Assembly: GCA_024642295.1 (NCBI GenBank)
Contig: JAHEBK010000130.1
Span: 1-5,576 of the forward strand
Source of the DNA: Flavobacterium sp.
Lineage (GTDB): Bacteria > Bacteroidota > Bacteroidia > Flavobacteriales > Flavobacteriaceae
Direction of reading: 5' to 3'
Length of the DNA: 5,576 nt
Below are positions 1-5,519 of this stretch, piece by piece. A program made the position numbers and the translations under genes. Below the pieces are notes generated by a model. It had not been told where the DNA came from. It worked only from the letters and a program-made list of their open reading frames with translations, and searched no databases. The number at the start of each line of letters is the position of its first letter. Position 1 is the stretch's first letter.

Positions 1-2
1 TG

Positions 3-65
3 AAGTACGGTTCTAAAGCTGAGATATTAGATTTCGCAGCAAGTGAAGTTATTTTTGAGGATTAA
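3..65 (+). CDS. C-terminal end of an unidentified protein (partial)
   Basis: The reading frame is open from the left edge and ends at TAA 63-65. The visible tail is 20 residues, KYGSKAEILDFAASEVIFED. It is acidic at the end and has no membrane segment or recognisable motif, so I cannot name the gene. It is followed 77 nt later by a bidirectional stem-loop terminator, which fits the end of a transcription unit. The call rests on the open frame, the sensible composition and the terminator; the true start lies outside the window. Confidence 0.6.
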   Translation, partial: KYGSKAEILDFAASEVIFED

Positions 66-141
66 ATTTGATTAAAATAAGGTATGAGTCTTGATTTGAA
101 ATTATCTAGATTCTTTTTTTATTTTAATTTAGGGTATAAAA

Positions 142-173
142 AAAGCCATCACGAAGATGGCTTTGATTTTTTT
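142..173. terminator. Bidirectional rho-independent terminator
   Basis: A perfect 9-bp stem, AAAGCCATC (142-150) against GATGGCTTT (156-164), encloses a 5-nt loop. A run of T follows on the + side (167-173) and a run of A precedes it (138-144), which becomes a U tract on the minus transcript. It sits between the + gene ending at 65 and the minus gene ending at 188, so it can serve both convergent genes. Confidence 0.85.
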
Positions 174-187
174 AGAATAAATTCTGA

Positions 188-382
188 TTACTCAGCAGCA
201 GGAGCTTCAGCAGCAGCCTCAACAGCAGTAGTATCAACAGCAGCAGTATCAACAGCTACAGTATCAACAGCTTCAACAGCAGTTGAATCAACAGCTACTT
301 CTTCAGCAGCAGCATCAGCTTTTTTACAAGATACAACAGTTAAAACAGCAACTACAGCTAAACTTAAAAATACTTTTTTCAT
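188..382 (-). CDS. Small low-complexity Ala/Val/Asp/Thr lipoprotein
   Basis: This is a 64-residue protein. Residues 1-18 form a lipoprotein signal peptide (MKK followed by a hydrophobic Leu/Val/Ala core) ending in a VVSC lipobox, so Cys19 is the likely lipidated residue. After a short KKAD stretch, residues 28-64 are almost entirely Ala, Val, Asp/Glu and Thr, arranged as degenerate AVDTx/AVExx units (about residues 30-57). The mature part is acidic and probably disordered. No enzymatic domain is present and I do not recognise a named family. It should be anchored to the inner or outer membrane facing the periplasm, or possibly at the surface. The start is supported by the signal peptide beginning right at it and by a -7 promoter element about 40 nt upstream. 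A longer frame is open on the opposite strand because GCN-rich repeats lack stops; the lipoprotein reading is clearly better. Confidence 0.8.
   Translation of the reverse strand: MKKVFLSLAVVAVLTVVSCKKADAAAEEVAVDSTAVEAVDTVAVDTAAVDTTAVEAAAEAPAAE
212..295 (-). repeat. Degenerate 15-bp tandem repeats inside the small lipoprotein gene
   Basis: On the + strand the motif AGTATCAACAGCAGC and close variants recur at intervals of 15 bp, with longer spacings where extra codons are inserted. The units encode the pentapeptide-like AVDTx / AVExx pattern. The copies are imperfect, but the periodicity is visible by eye. Such a tract could expand or contract by slippage in frame. Confidence 0.6.
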
Positions 383-419
383 CTTACTTTAATATAAAAG
401 GTTAATTATTAATTCGGAG

Positions 420-427
420 CAAAGATA
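420..427 (-). promoter_or_regulatory. Predicted -7 promoter element of the small lipoprotein gene
   Basis: The minus strand reads TATCTTTG, a full match to the Bacteroidota -7 consensus TAnnTTTG. It lies 37 nt upstream of the lipoprotein ATG, leaving a leader of about 30 nt. A TTG at the usual -33 distance is not visible (the nearest is about 29 nt upstream), so the call rests on the -7 match and its position. Confidence 0.5.
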
Positions 428-599
428 TAAAATTTTTGATATGTAGAATATTTTTTCAATTTTTTTTTAAAAATAATATTTGATTTGTTTTTTCAACGGT
501 ATTTATAGGCTTTCAAGAACTAGATTCAAATGAGTAATATTTTTTTATTAAAATTATTCTTTTTGTAATTGTTTGATATTAAAAAAGTTGTGTTTTTTG

Positions 600-622
600 A
601 AGCATAAAATGATGCTTTTTTT
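600..622 (+). terminator. Weak terminator-like hairpin, + orientation
   Basis: AAGCAT (600-605) can pair with ATGCTT (612-617) around a 6-nt loop, and the T run continues through 622. The stem is only 6 bp with two G-C pairs. The T tail lies on the + side, yet no + strand gene precedes it after position 65, so it may be chance in AT-rich DNA. Confidence 0.25.
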
Positions 623-758
623 ATGGTGTGAAAATGTTTTTATTTTGAATTATAGTTTAGATACTTTTTTGTGAATCTGGTTAATAATGTAGAATGTGTT
701 TTTTAATGGTAGTTTTTTTAATAAAATCAAATTTGATATGGTTGAAATAGGATTGTAT

Positions 759-2012
759 TTATGAAATTTTAATTTCACTTTTTTTGGAAATTTGATCCAT
801 AATATTTTTTGTAGCCCCTTTATTTGCAAAAACAAAATCACTACAAATAGCTCCTTTTTCTTTTTGAATGTCTTTGTTTGTAATCAAATTGTCAAACGTG
901 TTTCGTAATTCATTTTGGTTCGAAATAGAAACACAACCCTTTAAATTCACTAATTCAGTCGCTTCAGTGAAATGTGAGTAATTACTTCCAATTATTATTG
1001 GGATTCCAAAAGTTGCAGGTTCTAATATATTATGGACACCTGGATTCCCAAAACCGCCACCTACATAAGCAATATCTGCATAGCTGTATATTTTGGTTAA
1101 AATTCCAATAGTGTCGATAATGAAAACATCATAATCCTCTAATTTTTTATTTTCCATATTAGAGAACAAAACGGTTTTTTTACTTATGTTATTTTGTAAT
1201 TGTCTAATTTGGTCTGCTTTAATATTGTGTGGAGCAATAATAAATTTTACTTGTTCTTTGGTTGTGTTAATATAGGAAATTAGTAATTCTTCATCCTTAG
1301 GCCATGAACTGCCAATTACAATTGTAGTTGTGTTGTTTTTAAATTGAGCTATATAATCTAGAGTATTGTCTTTTTCTAAAATAGTTACGACTCTGTCAAA
1401 GCGGGTGTCTCCAGAAACGATTACATTGTTTTTTCCTAGTTTTTGAACGAGTGTTTTTGACTTTTCATTTTGAACAAAGAAATAGGAAAAGGCATCTAAG
1501 GCTTTTCTATAAAAACCTCCATACCATTTAAAAAACAATTGATTTTCTCTAAATATCCCTGATATCAAATAAGTAGGGGTGTTGTTGTTTTTTAAAACGG
1601 TCAAATAATTAATCCAGAATTCATATTTGATAAAGAATACCATTTCGGGATGGACTAATGTGATAAAACGTTTTGCATTGGTTTTGGTGTCCAAAGGAAG
1701 GTAAACAGTTACCTCTGCAATCGTGTTGTTTTTTCGAACTTCATAACCTGAAGGGGAAAAAAATGTTAAAATGATTTTATGCAAAGGAAACTGTTTTTTA
1801 ATTTTTTCCATTACGGGTAATCCTTGTTCGTATTCTCCTAATGAAGCTGCATGAAACCAAATCGTTTGGTCTGTAGCCTTAATTTTTTCCGAAAGCGTGT
1901 CAAATACTGTTTTTCTCCCGGATACAAATAGTTTTATTTTCGGACTAAAACAGGCGATTATCTTTAAGAATAATTCAGTTATAAAAAGGGTGAAATCGTA
2001 TATAAAATGCAT
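759..2012 (-). CDS. waaA: 3-deoxy-D-manno-octulosonic acid (Kdo) transferase, GT30
   Basis: WaaA (KdtA) transfers Kdo from CMP-Kdo to the lipid A precursor at the cytoplasmic face of the inner membrane, the first step of the LPS inner core. The 417-residue product has a hydrophobic N-terminal anchor (about residues 3-22). It is followed by GT30 signatures: WFHAASLGEYEQG (52-64, with Glu60 as the likely catalytic base), FFSPSGYE (84-91), PLDT (106-109), FIKYEFW (127-133), SGDTRFDRV (200-208), GSSWPKDE (234-241) and IAPHN (259-263). Near the end, GGGFGNPGVHNILEP (318-332) forms the nucleotide-sugar-binding region. Length is normal for the family. An in-frame ATG lies 16 codons upstream (2060), but those codons are not hydrophobic and overlap a possible -7 element, so 2012 is preferred. 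The gene is divergent from a sugar aminotransferase gene, which fits a surface-glycan context. Confidence 0.95.
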   Translation of the reverse strand: MHFIYDFTLFITELFLKIIACFSPKIKLFVSGRKTVFDTLSEKIKATDQTIWFHAASLGEYEQGLPVMEKIKKQFPLHKIILTFFSPSGYEVRKNNTIAEVTVYLPLDTKTNAKRFITLVHPEMVFFIKYEFWINYLTVLKNNNTPTYLISGIFRENQLFFKWYGGFYRKALDAFSYFFVQNEKSKTLVQKLGKNNVIVSGDTRFDRVVTILEKDNTLDYIAQFKNNTTTIVIGSSWPKDEELLISYINTTKEQVKFIIAPHNIKADQIRQLQNNISKKTVLFSNMENKKLEDYDVFIIDTIGILTKIYSYADIAYVGGGFGNPGVHNILEPATFGIPIIIGSNYSHFTEATELVNLKGCVSISNQNELRNTFDNLITNKDIQKEKGAICSDFVFANKGATKNIMDQISKKSEIKIS

Positions 2013-2029
2013 CGGTTTGTTTTTTGGAG

Positions 2030-2037
2030 CTAAAATA
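2030..2037 (-). promoter_or_regulatory. Possible -7 promoter element of waaA
   Basis: The minus strand reads TATTTTAG, five of the six fixed positions of TAnnTTTG, 17 nt upstream of the preferred waaA ATG at 2012. No TTG is seen at the usual -33 spacing. If it is real, transcripts would begin downstream of the alternative ATG at 2060, which supports the shorter protein. Confidence 0.3.
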
Positions 2038-2059
2038 CATTTTCTTTGGGTTAAAATCA

Positions 2060-2089
2060 TTGGTTTGAAATCAATAATACCTATTTTTG
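2060..2089 (+). promoter_or_regulatory. Predicted promoter of the sugar aminotransferase gene
   Basis: TTG (2060-2062), a 19-nt spacer and TATTTTTG (2082-2089) match the Bacteroidota -33/-7 arrangement (TTG and TAnnTTTG). The -7 element lies 75 nt before the ATG at 2165, leaving a leader of roughly 70 nt. The intergenic region 2013-2164 thus carries divergent promoters. Confidence 0.5.
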
Positions 2090-2164
2090 TTTACGTTTTA
2101 TGAAAGTAAAGTCGTTTTGTAATGCCTCTAATGGATTGCTTTCTAATTATAAATTACTAGATAA

Positions 2165-3295
2165 ATGAAGAAAATTCAAATGGTTGACCTAAAAAGTCAA
2201 TACGATAAAATCGCTACTACTGTAAATGCTTCAATTCAAGAAGTTTTGAATACCAATACATATATTAATGGACCTCAAGTACATCAGTTTCAGAAATCAT
2301 TAGAAGATTATTTAGGAGTAAAACATGTGATTCCATGTGCTAATGGTACAGATGCATTGCAAATTGCGATGATGGGATTAGGATTGAAGCCTGGTGATGA
2401 AGTTATTACTGCTGATTTTACATTTGCAGCTACAGTTGAGGTAATTGCTTTGTTGCAGTTGACTCCTGTCTTAGTCGATGTCGATTTACATAATATGAAT
2501 ATTTCTATCGAAAGAATTAAAAAAGCAATTACGTCAAAGACGAAAGCGATTGTTCCCGTTCATTTATTTGGTCGTGCAGCAAATATGGAAGCCATTATGG
2601 CTTTGGCAAATGAACATAATTTGTTTGTAATCGAAGATAACGCACAAGCTATTGGTGCTAATTGTAAATTCTCTGATGGGACAAAACAAAAAGCGGGTAC
2701 TATTGGTCATGTTGGAGCCACTTCCTTTTTTCCATCTAAAAATTTAGGATGTTATGGAGATGGAGGTGCTATTTTTACCAATGATGATGCTTTGGCGCAT
2801 ACCATTCGTGGTATTGTCAATCACGGAATGTATGAACGTTACCATCATGATGTTGTTGGGGTGAATTCTCGTTTAGACAGTGTTCAAGCTGCTGTTTTAA
2901 ATGCCAAATTACCTTTGTTAGATCAATATAATAAAGCTAGGCAGACCGCTGCAATGAAATATTCAACTGCTTTTTTAGGTCATAAAAACATCATTGCTCC
3001 TGTAATTTGTGATAATTGTGACTGTCATGTATTTCATCAATATACGTTGCGTATTATCAATGCAGATAGAGATGGATTGATGAAACATCTATTAGATAAA
3101 GGAATTCCTTGTGCGATTTATTATCCAATTCCATTACATGCTCAAAAAGCCTATTTAGATTCAAGGTATAAAGAAGAAGATTTTCCTGTAACTAATCAAT
3201 TGGTTACAGAGGTAATTTCACTTCCGATGCATACAGAACTGGATGATGAACAAATTCAATTTATAACGGATAGTGTATTAGAGTACTTAAAATAG
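2165..3295 (+). CDS. DegT/DnrJ/EryC1-family sugar-nucleotide aminotransferase, WbpE/WlbC-like
   Basis: This is a PLP-dependent fold-type I aminotransferase of 376 residues, a typical length. Visible landmarks are the N-terminal VDLKSQY (7-13), the PLP-phosphate-binding ANGTDALQIA (59-68), VIEDNAQAIGA (155-165, with Asp158 contacting the PLP nitrogen), and SFFPSKNLGCYGDGGA (187-202), in which Lys192 should form the Schiff base. VGVNSRLDSVQAA (231-243) and HQYTLR (291-296) follow. From memory, the block around Lys192 and the RYHH...GVNSRLD segment closely resemble WbpE of Pseudomonas aeruginosa. WbpE uses glutamate to aminate the 3-keto group of UDP-2-acetamido-3-keto-glucuronate. Family members act on several keto-sugars, so the exact substrate is inferred. 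The cytoplasmic product would feed O-antigen, capsule or protein glycosylation. Neither a 3-dehydrogenase (WbpB) nor an acetyltransferase (WbpD) partner lies within the window. Confidence 0.9.
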   Translation: MKKIQMVDLKSQYDKIATTVNASIQEVLNTNTYINGPQVHQFQKSLEDYLGVKHVIPCANGTDALQIAMMGLGLKPGDEVITADFTFAATVEVIALLQLTPVLVDVDLHNMNISIERIKKAITSKTKAIVPVHLFGRAANMEAIMALANEHNLFVIEDNAQAIGANCKFSDGTKQKAGTIGHVGATSFFPSKNLGCYGDGGAIFTNDDALAHTIRGIVNHGMYERYHHDVVGVNSRLDSVQAAVLNAKLPLLDQYNKARQTAAMKYSTAFLGHKNIIAPVICDNCDCHVFHQYTLRIINADRDGLMKHLLDKGIPCAIYYPIPLHAQKAYLDSRYKEEDFPVTNQLVTEVISLPMHTELDDEQIQFITDSVLEYLK

Positions 3296-3312
3296 AAGAT
3301 TTTATACTTTTG

Positions 3313-3363
3313 AAAAGCCTCGTAAGTAACAGTTGTTATTTACGAGGCTTTTGTTATTTTTTT
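3313..3363. terminator. Strong stem-loop terminator between convergent genes
   Basis: Positions 3313-3330 pair with 3335-3352 in an 18-bp stem with one G-U pair and a 4-nt loop (AGTT). Its core is AAAAGCCTCGTAA against the matching TTACGAGGCTTTT. The T-rich tail GTTATTTTTTT follows on the + side (3353-3363), so it mainly ends the aminotransferase transcript, whose stop is 18 nt before the stem. The stop codon of the minus-strand gene (3354-3356) falls within this tail, so the same hairpin can also end the minus transcript, though its U tract there (TTTTC) is weaker. Confidence 0.9.
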
Positions 3364-4433
3364 AAGAACTGAATGGATTTTACGGTTTTATTATCGTGGT
3401 ATAACTGAATAAAATAATTACCAGTTTTCAGAAAAGAAACATCAATTTTGTCTGTTTTTATTTTTTGGGAAGTTATTGTTTTTCCACTTGCATCATAAAT
3501 TTTATATAAATCAAATTGATAGAGCATTGTTTCTGGAAATTCTATGTCATTTCCGACAGGATTTCGGGAAATAGTCAGATGCTGTAATGAATTATTAAAA
3601 TTAGGTATTCCTAAACTTGGTAACTCTTCGATACTAAAATCTGAGAATAGGATGCTTTCATCTCGTAGATCAGATGGTGTGGCAATACTTCTATAGATTC
3701 CCCATTTTGGACGAATAAAAGTGTTGGTAGGACGAATTGTTGCAATGTTAGTATTGCTATAAGAAAGAATAACCGAGTTGTCACTTACTTTTTTGATAGT
3801 GATTGCGTAGGTCCCGTTTGGACCAATTGTCATGGTTTCGGTTGCTTCAACCCAATTTCCCTCAAATAATGATAAATTAACGATGACTTTCTTGTCGGTA
3901 CCTGAGAATTCATCTTTTACATAAATCAATTCTAGTTTATTAGGTGTACCTTTTCTTGGGGTTAAAGTGAATATGGGGTCTGAATCATCACCATCGACTG
4001 CTTTTACTTGATGAATATGGGTAAATGTGGATGAAGGTTGGAAGCCAATAGGAATTTTAAATCGCCATTTGTACTTTACGATTTCGCCTAAAGTTCCTTT
4101 TAAATTTGCTGGTGAGGAACCATAAGTTTTGATTTCGTTTCGTTGTCTGTCTGTTTTTAAAGTTGATATATCGTTATCTGGGTTGACGTGAATAAAAAAT
4201 TCAAAAACATATTTGTTTAATTCCGAATCAAAAACCTCCGTAATATGGCGACCAAATTCATTGTGAATAATGTCTGGAACTTCTACCACATTATTACCCG
4301 GAGCTAATACGCTATTAATTAATTCATAAGTGTTTCCTGGGCCATCAGCATTAAGTATTGTTTGGCTATATATGGTCAATGAATTAGTAAGTATAAAAAA
4401 TACACTTAGAAGTTTTAGGTTCCTTTTTATCAT
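3354..4433 (-). CDS. T9SS-secreted jelly-roll protein, Cip1/polysaccharide lyase-like
   Basis: This is a 359-residue secreted protein. Residues 1 to about 23 are a Sec signal peptide ending in IYSQ. Residues about 26-270 look like a concanavalin A-type beta jelly roll, with DRQRNEIK (95-102), YKWRFKIP (121-128), FTHIHQVK (137-144) and RPKWGIYRS (241-249). The order R-x-E-x-K, then His-Gln, then K-x-G-x-Y parallels the three active-site strands of PL7/PL20-type lyases, and the DRQRNEIK...FTHIHQ pattern recalls Cip1-like proteins. This is recognition from memory, not a database match. Residues about 284-359 form a T9SS type A sorting domain, with an early NPVGN, a central LYKIYDASGK, then FLKTGNYFIQL and a terminal FLKK. 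It should therefore reach the cell surface or medium. The substrate is unknown; an acidic polysaccharide is plausible. The gene starts 4 nt after the upstream esterase stop, so the two are probably co-translated. Confidence 0.75.
   Translation of the reverse strand: MIKRNLKLLSVFFILTNSLTIYSQTILNADGPGNTYELINSVLAPGNNVVEVPDIIHNEFGRHITEVFDSELNKYVFEFFIHVNPDNDISTLKTDRQRNEIKTYGSSPANLKGTLGEIVKYKWRFKIPIGFQPSSTFTHIHQVKAVDGDDSDPIFTLTPRKGTPNKLELIYVKDEFSGTDKKVIVNLSLFEGNWVEATETMTIGPNGTYAITIKKVSDNSVILSYSNTNIATIRPTNTFIRPKWGIYRSIATPSDLRDESILFSDFSIEELPSLGIPNFNNSLQHLTISRNPVGNDIEFPETMLYQFDLYKIYDASGKTITSQKIKTDKIDVSFLKTGNYFIQLYHDNKTVKSIQFLKK
3358..3585 (-). other. T9SS type A C-terminal sorting domain
   Basis: The last 76 residues (284-359) of the jelly-roll protein form a short beta-sandwich-like tail typical of Bacteroidota T9SS cargo. 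It has an early NPVGN, the central strand pattern YKIYDASGK, the hydrophobic turn FLKTGNYFIQLY and a final basic FLKK. In this family the tail is recognised by the outer-membrane secretion machinery and removed after export, with cargo then released or attached to the cell surface. Its presence also supports placing the organism in the Bacteroidota. Confidence 0.85.
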
Positions 4434-4437
4434 GATA

Positions 4438-5328
4438 TTAATTGAATAAATTGTTTTCAGTTAAGAAAGTAATGATTGCTTTGTTGATCTCATTGTTTTT
4501 TTCTTTTTCAAATTTCCCATGACCGCCTCCAGTTACCGTTATGAATACTGATTTTACGCCTGCTTCTTGTAGTTTTTTGTGCAACTCAACCGATTGTTGA
4601 TAGGGAACTGTTGGGTCTGCATCACCATGAACAATAAAAGTGGGAGGGCTGTTTTTATTGACATAAGATATAGGAGAAACTGATTCTATGAATTTTTTGT
4701 CGGATACTTTTTCACCCAACCATTGCAAAGCTGATTTGCTTTTTAGTTTTCCAAAAGACCAATCCGATACATCTGCTATTCCGTATTTATCGATGATTGC
4801 CGCTACTTTTACATTTGGAGTTCCTTTGCAATTGGTGTCAAATCGGGAATCATTTGCCAGTAGTCCACCCATTAAGGCTAGGTGTCCTCCGGCACTTCCG
4901 CCCATAATAACTATTTTTTCTGGGTTGATGTTAAGTTCTTTGGAGTGTTGAATCAAATAGATCAGCATGCATCTAGTATCTTCAACTGCTGCAGGTGCAG
5001 TAGCTTGTTGGGACAAACGGTATTCCATATTGGCAACGGCAAAACCAGCTTTGAAAAAGGTATTGTAGCCAGTCTGGGATTCTTTTACGCCTTTGTTCCA
5101 GCCACCTCCGTGAATGTTGATGATAACTGGTGTGGGTTTAGTTGCATTTGGATTATAATATAGGTCAGCCCTGCCATTCCAGTCACCTACTTTGGTGTAA
5201 ATTACATCTATTTCAGCAGTGTAGGTTTTAGGATATTCAACAGGTTTATAGCTAGTATTTTCATTAGTTTGTGAAAATCCTTTAAAACAGAAGGATGCAA
5301 ATAGAAAACTCAAAATTATTTTTGTCAT
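4438..5328 (-). CDS. Secreted alpha/beta-hydrolase esterase (HSL/BD-FAE-like)
   Basis: This is a predicted carboxylesterase of 296 residues. Residues 1-20 (MTKIILSFLFASFCFKGFSQ) form a Sec signal peptide without a good lipobox. The alpha/beta-hydrolase core carries the oxyanion-hole motif HGGGW (73-77), the nucleophile elbow GGSAGGH (143-149, Ser145), HGDADPTVP (234-242, Asp238) and GGGHG (267-271, His270), giving a complete Ser-Asp-His triad. The HGGGW plus GxSAGG pattern is typical of the hormone-sensitive-lipase/BD-FAE type, whose members remove acetyl or feruloyl groups from polysaccharides; the substrate here is inferred. No T9SS tail is present, so it probably stays in the periplasm. 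A start 16 codons upstream (5376) is open, but a -7 element and tandem repeats lie in that segment and the signal peptide begins at 5328. Its TAA is 4 nt before the ATG of the jelly-roll gene, indicating an operon. Confidence 0.9.
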   Translation of the reverse strand: MTKIILSFLFASFCFKGFSQTNENTSYKPVEYPKTYTAEIDVIYTKVGDWNGRADLYYNPNATKPTPVIINIHGGGWNKGVKESQTGYNTFFKAGFAVANMEYRLSQQATAPAAVEDTRCMLIYLIQHSKELNINPEKIVIMGGSAGGHLALMGGLLANDSRFDTNCKGTPNVKVAAIIDKYGIADVSDWSFGKLKSKSALQWLGEKVSDKKFIESVSPISYVNKNSPPTFIVHGDADPTVPYQQSVELHKKLQEAGVKSVFITVTGGGHGKFEKEKNNEINKAIITFLTENNLFN

Positions 5329-5340
5329 AATAGCGCTTGT

Positions 5341-5367
5341 TTTGGAAAACCAAATTGGAAAACCAAA
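5341..5367. repeat. Tandem 13-bp dyad repeat, candidate operator
   Basis: TTGGAAAACCAAA occurs twice in perfect tandem (5342-5354 and 5355-5367). Each copy is itself an inverted repeat, TTGG-AAAA-CCAA, and the first extends to TTTGG/CCAAA. The junction also forms CCAA-A-TTGG. The second copy overlaps the predicted -7 element of the esterase operon, and the first lies at or just downstream of the expected transcription start. This placement suits a repressor-binding site. Confidence 0.5.
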
Positions 5368-5371
5368 TATA
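5364..5371 (-). promoter_or_regulatory. Predicted -7 element of the esterase/jelly-roll operon
   Basis: The minus strand reads TATATTTG, a full match to TAnnTTTG, 35 nt upstream of the esterase ATG at 5328. No TTG is seen at the usual -33 distance, which may mean a weak promoter or one that depends on an activator. The element lies between the two possible start codons and so argues for the downstream one. Confidence 0.5.
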
Positions 5372-5435
5372 ATCACTTTTTTACTATAAAAAGAATTTAA
5401 ACCAATATATCATAAAAACGAGAAGGTTAAATAAG

Positions 5436-5467
5436 AAAAAATCCTCATAAACTTTGATTTATGAGGA
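5436..5467 (-). terminator. Rho-independent terminator of the rightmost minus-strand gene
   Basis: A perfect 10-bp stem, TCCTCATAAA (5442-5451) against TTTATGAGGA (5458-5467), has a 6-nt loop. On the minus strand it is followed directly by six T residues (5441-5436). It lies 52 nt downstream of the stop codon of the partial gene at the right edge, separating that gene from the esterase operon. Confidence 0.85.
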
Positions 5468-5519
5468 CTCTATATCTTCTTAATAACTAATTTTTAGTTA
5501 CTAATTCACTATTGAATTA

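Larger units (their letters stand above)
383..758. other. AT-rich intergenic region without a recognisable gene
   Basis: These 376 bp separate the kdtA stop from the small lipoprotein start, both on the minus strand. I see only short, low-complexity open frames, no tRNA-like cloverleaf and no GC-rich island that would suggest a structured RNA in such an AT-rich genome. Contents that can be named are the predicted lipoprotein promoter (420-427) and a short hairpin with a T tail (about 600-622). No clear minus-strand terminator for kdtA is visible. Confidence 0.6.

Noticed and set aside
84..392. 102-residue + strand open frame over the lipoprotein gene
   Set aside because: It runs through the bidirectional terminator and is the antisense of GCN-rich repeats, giving a Ser/Thr/Ala low-complexity protein with no credible start region. 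The minus-strand frame has a proper lipoprotein signal and promoter.
726..737. Palindrome ATCAAATTTGAT just after waaA
   Set aside because: It is a single AT-rich 12-bp palindrome with no loop, no adjacent promoter and no repeat copy; likely chance in this composition.
650..841. 63-residue minus-strand open frame at the 3' end of waaA
   Set aside because: It overlaps the waaA C-terminus in another frame and has a Lys/Ile/Leu-rich composition expected from AT-rich noncoding DNA.
2013..2060. Upstream ATG extending waaA by 16 residues
   Set aside because: The extension is polar, precedes the hydrophobic anchor typical of the N-terminus, and contains a possible -7 element.
1897..2103. 68-residue + strand open frame antisense to the waaA start
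   Set aside because: It is a shadow of the waaA N-terminal coding region, extends through the divergent promoter region and has no recognisable features.
4688..5163. Two + strand open frames antisense to the esterase gene
   Set aside because: Both lie wholly within the esterase coding sequence, which has a complete catalytic triad and signal peptide; neither has a plausible domain.
4438..5328. Esterase as a CE15 glucuronoyl esterase
   Set aside because: CE15 enzymes carry a GxSRxG nucleophile motif, whereas this protein has GGSAGGH together with HGGGW, the HSL/BD-FAE pattern.
5329..5376. Upstream ATG extending the esterase by 16 residues
   Set aside because: The extension is coded by the tandem operator-like repeat and the -7 element, and it would bury the signal peptide inside the protein.
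5484..5500. Inverted repeat TAACTAA / TTAGTTA with a 3-nt loop
   Set aside because: The stem is short and AT-rich with no T tail on either side that would make a terminator; the stronger hairpin at 5442-5467 already explains termination.
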